This document shows, piece by piece, positions 10,296 through 23,336 of a DNA stretch of 64,000 bases (positions are counted from its first letter, which is position 1; every line of letters begins with the position of its first letter). A model generated the notes under the pieces. That model had not been told where the DNA came from, searched no databases, and worked only from the letters and a program-made list of their open reading frames with translations. Both the position numbers and the translations under genes were made by a program. The stretch is from Hankyongella ginsenosidimutans (GTDB lineage: Bacteria; Pseudomonadota; Alphaproteobacteria; Sphingomonadales; Sphingomonadaceae), in the NCBI RefSeq assembly GCF_005144965.1, contig NZ_CP039704.1:868001-932000 (forward strand), read 5' to 3'.

Positions 10296-11124
10296 TCAGC
10301 CAGCCTGGCTCATGATGATGCGATCAAACATCCGGTCACCAAGCCAGGTGCGCATACCGATCAGCAGCTTGGCGAACTTGCCGGCGGCATAGCGTGTGCG
10401 CGGCCTGCGCGCAGCGACCGCATGGCTGACCACGTCTGCAATCACGCTTGGAGGCGAATTCTTGCCTCCTTCATATGTTTCGCGGGTGCCGCGAACGATC
10501 GCTTCCACCAGCTTTGCATAAGGACCATTGCTCGACCGATCGCGGAGCCCGTCGGCGACCACGTCCCCGAAGCCGGTGTCGATCAGACCCGGTTCAATCA
10601 CGATAACGTCAATGCCGAAAGGTGCGAGCTCGAGCCGAAGGCAGTCGGACCAACCTTCCAGAGCATGCTTGGTGGCGTGGTACCAACTGCCGAGGGGGTA
10701 TAAATTTTCCCGCCCATCGAACTGACGTTGACGATCCGACCCGCGCCCTTTGCGCGCATCGCCGGAAGCAGGAGCTGGGTCAGATGCGCTGCGCCAAACA
10801 AGTTGACTTCAAACTGGTAGCGCGCCTCACTGATGGCGATTTCCTCCATCGGACCATAAAGACCAAAGCCTGCATTGTTGACGAGGACGTCTACGCCTCC
10901 GGTCTGGTTCATGATCTGCGCCACGGCCGCTTCGATCTCATCGCCTTTCGAGATATCGAGACGAATTGATGTGCTCCAATGGCTGCCAAGTCCTTCATCT
11001 TGTCGATCGAGCGGGCAGCGGCATAAACTTGGTATCCGTCTGCGACCAACTTCTTGGCAATTTCTTTTCCCATACCGGACGATGCACCGGTGACGAGGGC
11101 GGTCTTGTGATTGGTATTGAACAT
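10296..11124 (-). CDS. Short-chain dehydrogenase/reductase (SDR), frameshifted
   Basis: NAD(P)-dependent SDR oxidoreductase of classical type. The Rossmann motif is TALVTGASSGMGKEIAKKL (TGxxxGxG), followed by the NNAG motif in VDVLVNNAGFGLYGPME and the catalytic Ser region VNVSSMGGKIYT. The catalytic Tyr-x3-Lys falls near a frame break at about 10680 and is not cleanly visible (joined frames suggest YHATKHALE). The C-terminal part continues from IEPGLIDTGFGDVVADGLRD. Frameshifts near 10940 and 10620-10690. GGAGGA lies before the start. Substrate not predictable. Confidence 0.8.
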
Positions 11125-11276
11125 GATGTATTCCTCCTTCGATGCGCCTGAACTAGGCCCAAGCACTCGCGATGGAATTCACGGTCCGCGCCAATTTGCT
11201 CACAGACGGCGCCAGTCGCCGAATCCCTCCGGACCACCATTTGGCTGCTTTGACCTGCTCCCCTGATTGTTACCAG

Positions 11277-12160
11277 TCAGAGGTAGAGTCGGGCTCCTTC
11301 ATGATGGTTGTTTGATGGGATGGCAACGTGTCTGGGGCATGCCCCAGACACGTTGGCCGGCGATCTCGGCGGGGTCTTCCCGCCCAGTTTCGAGTGCGGC
11401 CTGACCGTGTTGTAATCGTGCCGCCAGGCGGCCAGCACGAACCGGGCATGGGCCAGCGAGGTGAACAGGGTCTCGTTGAGGCATTCGTCCCGCAGGCGGC
11501 CATTGAAGCTTTCCACGAAGCCGTTCTGCATCGGCTTGCCGGGCGCGATGTAGTGCCACTCGACCCGCCGCTCCTGCGACCAGCGCAGGATGGCTGACGA
11601 GGTCAGTTCGGTGCCGTTATCGCTGACCACCGTGTGCGGCTTGCCACGGCTGCCCATCAGGCTGGTTAGTTCCCGCGCCACCCGAGCCCCGGACAGCGAG
11701 GTGTCGGCCACCAGCGCCAGGCACTCCCGCGTGTAGTCATCGACCACGCACAGGATGCGGAAGCGCCGACCGCAGATCAGGCTGTCGGAGACGAAGTCGA
11801 GCGACCAGCGCTGGTTCGGACCATCCGGCAGCACCATCGGTCTGCGCGTACCCAGCGCCCGTTTCCGGCCACCACGGCGACGCACGCGCAGCCCTTCCTC
11901 GCGATAGATGCGCAGCAGCTTCTTGTGGTTGGGTGCGATGCCCTCCCGCGCCAGCAGGTAGCCCAGGCGGCGATAACCGAACCGGCGGCGCTCCGCCGCC
12001 AGCTCACGCAACCGTTGCCGCAGCGCTCCGTCATCCGGCCTCGTCGGCTCGTAACGGATCACCCTTCGGCTCACACCAACCAGTGCACACGCCCGACGCT
12101 CGCTCACCCCGTGATGCTCCCGGGCATGGGCGACGGCTTCCGCTTGGCGCCGGGCGTTAC
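11277..12160 (-). CDS. IS3-family transposase OrfB (DDE integrase)
   Basis: The catalytic subunit of the IS3 element, normally made as an OrfAB fusion through programmed -1 frameshifting. It contains the HTH_21 segment ([18 protein letters not shown]), then the rve integrase core with all three acidic residues: Asp in [11 protein letters not shown], Asp in [13 protein letters not shown] and Glu in [14 protein letters not shown]. The end reads [15 protein letters not shown], as in the IS407/IS2-like groups. It appears intact. The 5' limit is where the frame overlaps OrfA. Confidence 0.9.
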
Positions 12161-12421
12161 CATTTTTGATGCCAGATCCTTCAGCACCGCGTTGTCGAGC
12201 ATCGCCTCGGCCAGAAGCTTCTTCAGCCGCGAGTTCTCCTCCTCGAGCGACCGCAGCCGCCGGGCCTCGGACACATCCAGACCGCCGAACTTCGACTTCC
12301 ACTTGTAGAACGTTGCCGAGCTGATCCCGTGACGGCGGCAAACCTCCGCCGTCGCCATCCCAGCTTCCTGCTCCTTCAAGATCGCAATGATCTGCTCTTC
12401 GTTGAACCTGCTTTGCTTCAT
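12104..12421 (-). CDS. IS3-family transposase OrfA (HTH protein)
   Basis: A DNA-binding subunit of about 105 residues. It begins [20 protein letters not shown], has the HTH_8 motif [20 protein letters not shown], and a C-terminal leucine-zipper-like helix ([20 protein letters not shown]) that mediates multimerisation in IS3 transposases. The end overlaps OrfB, where ribosomal slippage would produce the OrfAB transposase. An upstream in-frame ATG at 12454 is less likely. Confidence 0.9.
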   Translation of the reverse strand: MKQSRFNEEQIIAILKEQEAGMATAEVCRRHGISSATFYKWKSKFGGLDVSEARRLRSLEEENSRLKKLLAEAMLDNAVLKDLASKMVTPGAKRKPSPMPGSITG

Positions 12422-12482
12422 ATCGTCCGACTCCTTGGCGTCGGACTCTACCAAAAACGGTCACATTTCAGGGAGCAGGTCA

Positions 12483-12937
12483 ATACGTTCATGTATCGAA
12501 TCCCACCCTTTCCGCCAATTTGGACCACCCGAACGCGCACGCTGGCGCTAAGGCAGGAGTGCCTACTTGGGGCTGCGCGATCTTTGCGATGGCCTCGGCG
12601 CGCAGCAGGTGAAACCGTACATTCAACCCCACAAGCGGGAGTGACTGCATCTGGCGGACTCGGACATACAGAGTGAGATTGGCAAAATTCAGGTGATCGC
12701 TAGGCGGGACCAATTGACCATGATCAGGGCCTAAGGAGGCAACTTCCTGCGCGATCATCCGCAAAACGCGCCTTCTGAAGGGTCCTGATCGCTTGTTTGT
12801 GCATAAGATTTGCGTGGGGGTACCAGTGGGGGTATTCGGTTATTGAGCGGAACCAAATTGTCGATCTTTCAGGGCATTACGGCGATTTTCCTGATCCCTC
12901 CTCCGCTACCAATTCTCTTGATATTCAATTTATTATA
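12483..12937. other. Non-coding island edge with tRNA-end-like fragments
   Basis: No gene supported in about 455 bp. At 12496-12517 there is a perfect-looking 3' end of a tRNA-Ser gene (tcgaatcccaccctttccgcca) with no tRNA body, directly against the IS3 end. At 12815-12851 lie two GGGGGTA repeats followed by ATTGAGCGGA, and at 12894 the second copy of the 19-bp repeat. The stretch looks like decayed integration-site debris next to the chromosomal ahpD gene. Confidence 0.5.
12894..12912 (+). repeat. Right copy of 19-bp direct repeat (candidate attachment site)
   Basis: Identical to 4301-4319 and in the same orientation. It lies 25 bp from the end of ahpD, so it marks the change from accessory to chromosomal gene content. 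See the left copy for the shared upstream arm motifs. Confidence 0.55.
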
Positions 12938-13465
12938 TTAGTTCCCGGCAATCGCCTGGTGCGTTTTCGCCACGGCGTTCACGACTGCAGCGAGGCGGGC
13001 GGCAGTCTGGATGACTTCGATGCTGACGCCGTGCTGGCGCAGTACCTGCTCGTGCGAGTCGATGCACAAACCACAGCCGTTGATCGCCGAGACCGCCAGG
13101 GACATCAGTTCGAAGTCCGACTTGTCGATGCCGGGGCGGCTGATCGCGTTCATGCGCAACTTGGCAGGCAGCTTGCCGTATTCCTTGTTCGAGGCGAGGT
13201 GCACGAAGCGGTAATAGACATTGTTCATCGCCATGATGGCAGCAGCCGTCTTGGCGGCGGTCATGGCCGCCGCGTCGAGCTTGGCGGACGCTTCCGCCTC
13301 GGCCGCGACGATGAGCGGGCGGTAGCCGGTGGCGTGAGCGCAGGCAACCAGCAGGCCATATTTGCGCTGGTCGGTCAGGATATCCTCCGCCAGCAGGGAG
13401 GACAGGTTCAGCCGCAGATCCTTGGCGTAGTCAGGCAGAGCGGCGATGAGAGCGTCGAGTGTCAT
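12938..13465 (-). CDS. ahpD: Alkyl hydroperoxide reductase AhpD / carboxymuconolactone decarboxylase family
   Basis: A peroxidatic protein of 175 residues with the all-helical AhpD fold. The thioredoxin-like active site is in AVSAINGCGLCIDSHEQVL: two Cys spaced CxxC with His three residues on, as in AhpD, where it reduces peroxides or recycles AhpC. The start MTLDALIAALPDYAKDLR is the normal family N-terminus, so the longer upstream extension is rejected. It lies about 100 bp downstream of ahpC in the same orientation, a classical ahpC-ahpD operon. Confidence 0.92.
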   Translation of the reverse strand: MTLDALIAALPDYAKDLRLNLSSLLAEDILTDQRKYGLLVACAHATGYRPLIVAAEAEASAKLDAAAMTAAKTAAAIMAMNNVYYRFVHLASNKEYGKLPAKLRMNAISRPGIDKSDFELMSLAVSAINGCGLCIDSHEQVLRQHGVSIEVIQTAARLAAVVNAVAKTHQAIAGN

Positions 13466-13567
13466 GGGGTATCTCCAGGGGCGGTCGGGGCCGCATGGCG
13501 CATGCGCCATACGGCCCCGATGTTCTGACTGCGGCGGAGAGGGGGACAGGCCGCAGCCGGAACTGGT

Positions 13568-14108
13568 TCAGGCGGCCGGGCGCAGGACGTCCTGCCCGTT
13601 CTGCCAGTTGCACGGGCAGAGTTCATCGGTCTGCAGTGCATCGAGAATGCGCAGCACTTCCTTCGGGTTGCGGCCAACCGAGAGGTCGTTGACGCTGACG
13701 TGACGGATGATGTTTTCCGGATCGACCACGAAGGTCGCACGCAGGGCGACGCCCTCCGCCTTGTCGAGGATGCCGAGCGCGGACGCCAGCTCCTTCTTCT
13801 GGTCGGCGATCCAGGGAATGTTACAGCCGCCAGGTCCTCGCGCGACTGACGCCAGGCCAGGTGGACGAAATCCGTGTCGGTCGAGGCGCCGAGAAGTACC
13901 GTATCACGATCGGCGAAGTCGCCGGCCAATTCGTTGAAACCGACGATCTCGGTCGGGCAGACGAAGGTGAAATCCTTCGGCCAGAAAAACACGACCTTCC
14001 ATTTGCCGGCGTAACTTTGCTCGGTGATCGTCTCGAATTCGGCGGGCAGCGCAGTGCCGTTCTGAATCTTGGCGGTGAAGTTCGGAAGGTGTCGCCTACG
14101 GTCAGCAT
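13568..14108 (-). CDS. ahpC: Typical 2-Cys peroxiredoxin AhpC, frameshifted
   Basis: Cytosolic peroxiredoxin that reduces hydroperoxides. Joined frames give MLTVGDTF, NFTAKIQNG, the peroxidatic Cys motif VVFFWPKDFTFVCPTEIVGF, then NIPWIADQKKELASALG and the resolving Cys in ELCPCNWQNGQDVL before the stop at 13568. Indels occur near 14087 and 13830. The length (about 180 aa) and both Cys match the AhpC group paired with AhpD. GGAGA lies before the ATG. There is no adjacent oxyR. Confidence 0.88.
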
Positions 14109-14334
14109 CGATGTCTCCTTGTGCAACCAGTGATGCGTTGCACAAGTAGTCCCGACACGAAGCCGTGTAAAATTCATAAGTTTGCCAATCATAATCGATT
14201 TTCTCGACTACAATCGGCACCCCAGATTCGTCAGGGGCGACGGAGAACCCGGCCGGGCAGGCTTGCAAAAGCCGCTGTCATGGCGCGAGGCGAAGCAACG
14301 GCTGCGCCGAGGGCCCGGCCAGGTTCGACTTGCG

Positions 14335-15088
14335 TCAGGCCTGCTGCGGCGCAGCGCGCAGCGCGAACATCTCGCGCATGTGGCTGAGCGAGAACAGATG
14401 GGCATAGACAAAGCCGAGGCCGGCGCTCTTGACCAGCTTGCGGTGCTGGTCGCCGCGCAGATCGTGCAGCTTCTGCTCGTTGACCATCAGGAAGCCCTTG
14501 AAGCTCGCCTGCGGCGTATCGCCGGCCTGGATGGTCGCCTCGCCGGGCTGCAGCAGGTCCAGTTCTTTCAGTTCTTCCATGAACAGGCGGGTGCGTTGAA
14601 TGGCGACCTCGAACTGCTCGCAGAATTTCAGGATATCCTTGGTGCGCTGGCTCGGGCCGTCGCCGTCGAACAGGTTGCCCTCGGCCTCGCCGGTGCTGAA
14701 GCCCGGAGCCTGGTCGTCGAAGCACAGGCTCAGTTCCTGCGCCTGCGGGTTGAGGCGCGCGAGCATGAACGGGTAGCGGCGGATGTACGCCGGCACGTAG
14801 GTGCCTTCCTTCCACTCGCCATTGGCGTCCATGAACAGGTTCTCGCCCTCAGCCAGGCCGAGCAGCGCCAGCGGTGCCGGGGTCGCCCGGCGCGAACACG
14901 ATCGGGTAATAGCGCTGGGCGATCACGAATTCCTCGACCGTCAGCGGCACGGCATGCGCGGTGCGGGCGAAATCGATCGACAGCTCGTCGGCCAGGGTCA
15001 GGTTACGGTGCAGCGCCGGCGACAGCGGCACGAGCGAATTGTAGAACAGCGGCAAGCGCGGCTGAGCGGACGGTGCGGTCGAGGCCAT
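14335..15088 (-). CDS. SapC family protein, frameshifted
   Basis: A SapC-like protein of about 250 residues, named after the Campylobacter S-layer gene cluster; the biochemical role is unknown. It begins MASTAPSAQPRLPLFYNSLV with the conserved FVIAQRYYPIVFAPGD segment, then after an indel near 14870 continues ENLFMDANGEWKEGTYVPAY and FMLARLNPQAQELSLCFDDQ, which are typical for the family. The C-terminus ends LFSLSHMREMFALR. It lies between gyrA and ahpC on the same strand, about 60 bp after gyrA. Confidence 0.8.
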
Positions 15089-15148
15089 GCGTAAAATCCC
15101 TGATCAAGTTGCCCGCCGTGGCGGGACCGGTCGTTTCCTGCGCGGCTT

Positions 15149-17932
<2,784 letters not shown>

Positions 17933-18128
17933 GGTCTGGCCTTAATGTGGTGTGGGAAGTGACCGTCTCTAGCCCCTGCCGCCCCGATGCTCAAGCACGG
18001 TGTTGCGGGGCGGCGCGGGCACCGCATTTTGCGGCGATCCGGTTATTGCGTTGGTGTAATTTTCTGGCCCGCGCGTGCATGGGCTGCTAGGCTTGAACGC
18101 ATCGAGAGTGTTATTTGGGGCACATATC

Positions 18129-21100
18129 ATGGCGCGTTATACGGGCACCCGGGGCGGGACGAGTTTTACGGCATTTCCGGGCAGGATAACCGGTTTCTGT
18201 TCCGGCCCGGCTATCTGGACGGTGCGGACATCGTCAGCGGCAGCACGGCGCTGACCGACATCGACACTCTGGTGCTGTATCGCCCGGACGGCGCGACCGG
18301 CTCGGTGCGGGCGCAGGCCGGCAAGTTCGACCAGGTGCGCAACATCGAGGTGGTGGAACTGGCCGACCCCGGCATCGTGCTGACGGTCTCCCAGCAGCTG
18401 GCCGGCTCGTCGCAGCGCGGGTTCCTCACCATCAACGGCTCGAGCGGCAATGATGTGGTGAGCGGCCAGCCGACCGACCCGTCGCGCGGGCCGGTGACCA
18501 CGGCGCTGGTGTTCAACGCCAACGGCGGAGCGGACAGCTTCACCGGCGGCGAAGGCGACGACCGGGTGCGCTTCGCCGATGAGACCCGCACCGGCACGAC
18601 GCTGGACGGTCGCGGCGGCTTCGACACCCTCGTCTACACCGGCGTAGGCACCTTCGACTTTGCGACCCTTGCGGATGTGCGCCAGTTCGAGGGCGTGGAG
18701 CTGCGCGCCAGCGACGGCTCTGCAACCCTGATCCTGGACAACAAGCCGTTCGCGACTTCGGACAGCGGAGCGTTCACCGTGCGCAGCTATGGCAGCGACA
18801 CCATCGACGCCAGCCGCGTCAGCGCCGGCAACACCGTCATCGCCCGCAGCCTCACCGATGGTGCGACACTGGATGTGGCGCTTGGCGGCGGCGACGACCG
18901 CTTCGAGGGTGTGTTCGCAAAGGGCCAACTGAACGGCGGTGCCGGTGACGATGTCCTCGACCTCGATTTCTCCGGCTCTCCTGTGTTCGTCAGCGGCGGT
19001 CTTTACGGCTTTACCGTTATGTGAACGGCGTTTCGGAAAGCCTGCAGGTGACGGGCTTCGAGCGCCTGGTCGTGCGCGCGCCCGACCAGGGCGGCAGCTT
19101 CTCGGGTGGCAATGGCGACGACATTTTCATCGGCGGGGCGGGGTATGATTCCTTCAACGTGGGCTGGGGCTTCGACTCCGTTGATGGCGGTACAGGCAAC
19201 GATGGGCTCGGGTTGGACTTTAACGCTGCCGCATCCGGGGTGACGATCGCGCGCTCGTCATCCGGCCCGGATTTCACTTACTCCGCCACCAGTGGCGGTC
19301 AGATCCTGGCATCCGGCCAGGCGACCAGTATCGAGCGCCTAAGCATCTACGACTCTCGATTTGACGACGTCCTGAACGGTGGCGACGGAGACGACTATTT
19401 TAGCCTTACGCGTGGTCACGACATCGTCAGCGGCGGCGCAGGGTTTGACCAAGTTTTTACTCTTTCAACAGTAATGGTAATGGCGTTAATTTTACTACCC
19501 TCGCTACTGGAGCAGAAGAATTCACCGCTGTCGCAACGAGCGGTGATGCAATTGTTTCATCTGCCATACTTACAAGTATTGAAAGTATAATTATTGTTTC
19601 TAGTGATTATGACGATGTAATACACCTTTTAAAACTGGAATTGTCTCTGCTAATGCAGGTGATGACCTTGTCTATATTTCAACTTTCCCACAACTTAGTT
19701 TAGGTGGTGGCATTGGCGACGACACGCTGGCGCTCGATGGCGCAGGCATTGTAATCAACTTGCTATCTGGTTCTACTCCATACAGTTTCGAGCGCTACGA
19801 TCTCACCGGATCCGGTGATAATAGCCTCACCCTCAACGACCTGAACGTCATCAATGTGACCGACACCCGCGACAGCGCCTTCACCGCAGCGCCGATCGAC
19901 GATGCGCTCGTGGTGCTCGGCGATGCGGGCGACGTGCTTGATCTGCGCGCCAGCAGCCCGAGCGGCTCCTGGACGGAGGTACAGTCCGGCGTTGGGCTGG
20001 ATGGTGCAGCCGGCGGCGGCTTCGACTTCTGGGCCTACACGGCGTATGGGACAGTCACGGCATTCCTCGCCGTGGACAGCGATGTTACCATTGTCCGTGC
20101 GCAGGCGCGCGTGGTGACGACAGCGGGAGACGAACTGGCCGAGACCAGTGATATCGTTATTGAATCTGCGGATGGGCAAGGGCTGTCCCTGCGGGAAGCC
20201 CTGTCAGCCGAGGCGGAAACCGGTCAGATTGTTCGTTTTGATGCGAGCCTTACCGGCCAGTCGCTCCAGCTCACCGATGGACCACTAAGTGTCACAGCAG
20301 CGCCATTCACGGTTCTTGGCGACATCAATGGCGATGGTGCATCCGACATCACCGTGACCGCAGACGGCGCAAACCCGGCCTTTGTGGTGAACGGTGGCGA
20401 TTTGACCTTGTCCAACCTGTCGATTGAGACCGCGCAGAGCACACCAAGCGTCTCGCTGGCCGGCCTTGGCGGGCGTCTGTCGATCGCCGGCACAGGCGCG
20501 GAGACGGTCGATGCCCGCAGCCTCACCGATGGTGCGACACTGGATGTGGCGCTTGGCGGCGGCGACGACCGTTTCACGGGGTTTTCGCAAAGGGGGACGG
20601 CTTGACGGCGGTGCCGGTGACGATGTCCTCGACCTCGATTTCTCCGGCTCTCCTGTGTTCGTCAGCGGCGGTCTTTACGGCTTTACCGTTATGTGAACGG
20701 TGTTTCCGAAAGCCTGCAGGTGACGGGCTTCGAGCGCCTGATCGTGCGCGCGCCCGACCAGGGCGGCAGCTTCTCGGGTGGCAATGGCGACGACATTTTC
20801 ATCGGCGGGGCGGGGTATGATTATTTCGACCCCGGTCGGGGCTTCGACTCCGTTGATGGCGGCGCAGGCAACGATACGCTCGGTTTGAACTTTTCGATGC
20901 CGCATCCGGGGTGACGGTCGCGCGCTCGTCATCCGGCCCGGATTTCACTTACACCGCTACCAGCGGCGGTCAGACCCTGGCATCCGGCCAGGCGACCAGT
21001 ATCGAGAGCCTAAACATCAACGACTCTCGATTTGACGACGTCCTGAACGGCGGCGACGGAGACGAATACTTTAGCCTTACGCGCGGCCATGACGTTGTCA

Positions 21101-21954
21101 GCGGCGGTGCTGGGTATGACAGCGCCTACATCAGTTTTATTGGAACAACTACTGGTGTTGACTTCGTCGCGCAGACGAGTGGAATCAACGCGTTAACCTA
21201 TACCGCGACCAGTGGTGGCGGAGTCATTGCCTCTGGCGCACTTACCAGTATTGAGCGTTTGTCTGTGGATGGCAGTAACTATAATGACATTATTCGCCTG
21301 CCTGTAACGGGCAGTGTATATGCAGGCGCAGGCGATGACATTGTCTATATTTCTTCCATTAACAATGTTTTTCTAAGCGGCGGTCTCGGCGACGACACCT
21401 TGGCGCTTGAAGGGTCCGGGCTGGAGATCGATCTGACACCCAGAATATTCGCCGCCTATAGCATCGAACGCCTCGACTTGACCGGGTCCGGCGACAACAA
21501 CCTCATCCTCAACGACCAGAATGTCATCGACGCGACCGATAATCGCGACAGCGCCTTCACGGCGGCACCGATCAACGACGCGCTCGTCGTGCTCGGCGAT
21601 GCGGGCGACGTGCTTGATCTGCGCACCAGCAGCCCGGGCGGCGCGTGGGCGGAGGTACAGTCGGGCGTCGGGCTGGATGGCGCAGCCGGCGGTGGCTTCG
21701 ACTTCTGGGCCTACACAGCAGACGGGGCGGTTACGGCATTCCTCGCCGTCGACAGCGACGTGACGGTGACGACGGACGGTAACGCTGCAGCGGATGCGTT
21801 TGTCTCCGCCCTGCAGGCGCAGGAAGCGGCCAAGGATGACGCGCCGCTGGAGCTGACCCAGGACCTGCTGCTGCCGGCGTTCTTCGACGTCGACGAACCG
21901 GTCGCACCTTACAGCCCGCTCCATGGCGACTTCGCCCAGCCGCACATCGCCTGA
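18129..21954 (+). CDS. Large RTX-like calcium-binding repeat protein, with internal tandem duplication
   Basis: A predicted secreted or surface protein of about 1,275 residues once frames are joined (breaks near 18155, 19010, 19450-19760, 20590, 20685, 20905). It has many glycine/aspartate nonapeptide-like turns, for example GGNGDDIFIGGAGYD, GGDGDDYFSLTRGHD and GGAGDDVLDLD, which form Ca2+-binding parallel beta-rolls in RTX proteins. The start MARYTGTRG is chosen because a one-base correction joins it to DEFYGISGQDNRF. No N-terminal signal is seen, and RTX proteins usually leave by type I secretion using a C-terminal signal; the end (LELTQDLLLPAFFDVDEP) is acidic/hydrophobic. No type I transporter is nearby. 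Confidence 0.75.
18850..20520 (+). repeat. Tandem duplication in RTX gene, unit 1
   Basis: The sequence beginning cctcaccgatggtgcgacac at 18850 recurs at 20521, an offset of 1,671 bp, exactly 557 codons. The first 300 bp of the units are almost identical; later blocks (19258-19440 against 20927-21110, and 19720-20090 against 21390-21760) match with more changes. The duplication is in frame, so the protein has two near-copies of a 557-residue module. Confidence 0.85.
20521..21770 (+). repeat. Tandem duplication in RTX gene, unit 2 (shorter)
   Basis: Second copy of the module that starts at 18850. It can be followed to about 21770 (the segment coding AVTAFLAVDSDVTV occurs in both copies), after which the unique C-terminus begins. 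Unit 1 carries about 400 bp more between that segment and the next copy. Confidence 0.8.
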
Positions 21955-21973
21955 GGCGGCGCGGGCGGGGCGG

Positions 21974-22656
21974 TCAGGTCTTCAGGCTGAACGGGGTGAA
22001 GTTGGTGGTGCGGTCGAAATAGTCTTCCTGCTCGGCGCGCTTGAGCCAGCCGACCACCCGGTAGGTGACCGGCGTCAGCACCACTTCCCAGCCGACCTTG
22101 AGGCCGTAGTTCGCGAGCATGACCGCGCCGAGGTCGGACGACGACCAGACGCCGTAGAAGGCGAGCGGGTAGAAGATCAGGGTGTCGACCGCCTCCCCGG
22201 CAACCGTCGAGCCGATGGTGCGGCTCCACAGGTGGCGGCCGTTGGTCCACAGCTTCATCTTGGCCAGCACGAAGGAATTGACGAACTCGCCACAGAAGAA
22301 GGCGACGAGCGAGGCGGCGACGATCCGCCAGGTCGAACCGAACACCGCCTCGTAGGCGGCCTGGCCGGTCCAGTCCGCGCTCGGCGGCATGGCGACCACA
22401 ACGGCCGCCATCGCCGACATGTAGAGCTGCGCGGCGAAGCCGGCCCACACCACCCGGCGCGCCCGGGCATAGCCGTAGACTTCGGTCAGGATGTCGCCGA
22501 ACACATAGGCGAGCGGGAAGAACAGGATACCGGCACCGAAACGGAACCCTCCACCTCCGCCACCTTGCCGGCACCGATCAGGTTCGAGCAGATGACGATG
22601 GTGACGAACCCCGCCAGCACCAGGTCATAATAACGGTATGTTCTCTGCTCTGTCAT
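21974..22656 (-). CDS. Queuosine-precursor transporter, VUT/YhhQ family, frameshifted
   Basis: Polytopic inner-membrane transporter of the VUT (DUF165, YhhQ) family, which imports queuosine precursors such as preQ0/preQ1 in E. coli. It reads MTEQRTYRYYDLVLAGF, VTIVICSNLIGAGKV, then after one indel near 22550 LFFPLAYVFGDILTEVYGYA, the family signature. Later helices include AFFCGEFVNSFVLAKMKL and the conserved TIGSTVAGEAVDTLIFYPLA. The length (about 227 aa) is normal. It is convergent with the RTX gene. Confidence 0.88.
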
Positions 22657-22783
22657 GAACATCCCCGATCCGTGTCATTGCCCAGTTTACCGGGCGCCGG
22701 CATGCCGTCCACAAGAAGAATTCCCGAGAGCATGGATCGACAGGACATTGAAACGCGGCACCACAGGTGGCAAAGCTTGACGC

Positions 22784-23218
22784 ATGTTATCGCAGAAATC
22801 CCGGTACGCCCTGAAAGCCCTGCTTGAGCTGGCGCGGAACATGGACGAACCCTCGATCATGATCGGCGACATCGCCGAGCGGCAAAACATTCCGCGCAAG
22901 TTCCTGGAGCAGATCCTGCTTGAGTTGAAGCATCGCGGTATCCTGCATTCCCGCCGCGGCAAGCACGGCGGCTATGCCATGCTGAAAGACCCTGCCGAGG
23001 TGACCTTCGGCGCCGTGGTGCGGATTTTCGACGGACCGCTCGCGCCGCTGCCCTGCCTGTCACGCACGGCGTACCGGCGCTGCGACGACTGCGACAGCGA
23101 AAGCAGCTGCGATCTGCGCCGCGTGTTCTCACACGTGTACCATGCGACCATGGATGTGCTCGACCATACGTCGCTTGCCGACGCCATCAATGGCGTCGAG
23201 ATGCCGCCGATCGAATAA
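22784..23218 (+). CDS. Rrf2 family transcriptional regulator
   Basis: Intact 144-residue Rrf2-type winged-helix regulator. The N-terminus MLSQKSRYALKALLELARNM and the recognition region IPRKFLEQILLELKHRGIL are typical, with the wing GKHGGYAMLKDP. Cys residues at CLSRTAYRRCDDCDSESSC resemble the Fe-S or metal ligands of IscR-like members, but spacing differs from IscR. It is immediately upstream of a sulfate-uptake operon in the same direction, with a palindrome between, which fits a CysR/CymR-like regulator of sulfur assimilation. Confidence 0.9.
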   Translation: MLSQKSRYALKALLELARNMDEPSIMIGDIAERQNIPRKFLEQILLELKHRGILHSRRGKHGGYAMLKDPAEVTFGAVVRIFDGPLAPLPCLSRTAYRRCDDCDSESSCDLRRVFSHVYHATMDVLDHTSLADAINGVEMPPIE

Positions 23219-23281
23219 CCATCCCTTTGATATGATGAGGAAAATTTAGCAATCTATTTTTCCACGCCCTTTATATTGACA

Positions 23282-23304
23282 ATTCCTATCTATTATATAG
23301 GAAT
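23282..23304. promoter_or_regulatory. Palindromic operator candidate upstream of sbp
   Basis: A perfect inverted repeat with arms ATTCCTAT and ATAGGAAT separated by 7 bases, 33 bp before the sbp start and directly after a TTGACA (23276-23281). It is in an AT-rich strip in otherwise GC-rich DNA. I infer it as the binding site of the adjacent Rrf2 protein. Confidence 0.55.
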
Positions 23305-23336
23305 AAGAAAATGCTTTAGAGGAGTTGGAGTCGCAC

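Larger units (their letters stand above)
11251..12482. mobile_element. IS3-family insertion sequence, complete
   Basis: About 1.23 kb bounded by an imperfect inverted repeat: TGACCTGCTCCCCTGA at 11251 and the complement of TTTCAGGGAGCAGGTCA ending at 12482. It encodes the usual two overlapping frames, orfA and orfB, on the minus strand. No target-site duplication is visible with these ends (ctt left, ata right), so either the flank was rearranged or the ends are off by a few bases. The right flank is a tRNA-Ser-like 3' end. Confidence 0.85.

Noticed and set aside
11251-12482. Target-site duplication of the IS3 element
   Set aside because: The 3-4 bases on each side differ (ctt against ata).
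14109-14230. OxyR-type binding site upstream of ahpC
   Set aside because: AT-rich with partial dyad features but no clear LysR/OxyR spacing, and no oxyR gene nearby.
23276-23304. Sigma-70 promoter with TTGACA and a -10 box inside the palindrome
   Set aside because: No -10-like hexamer at 16-18 bp spacing; TTGACA noted only as adjacent.
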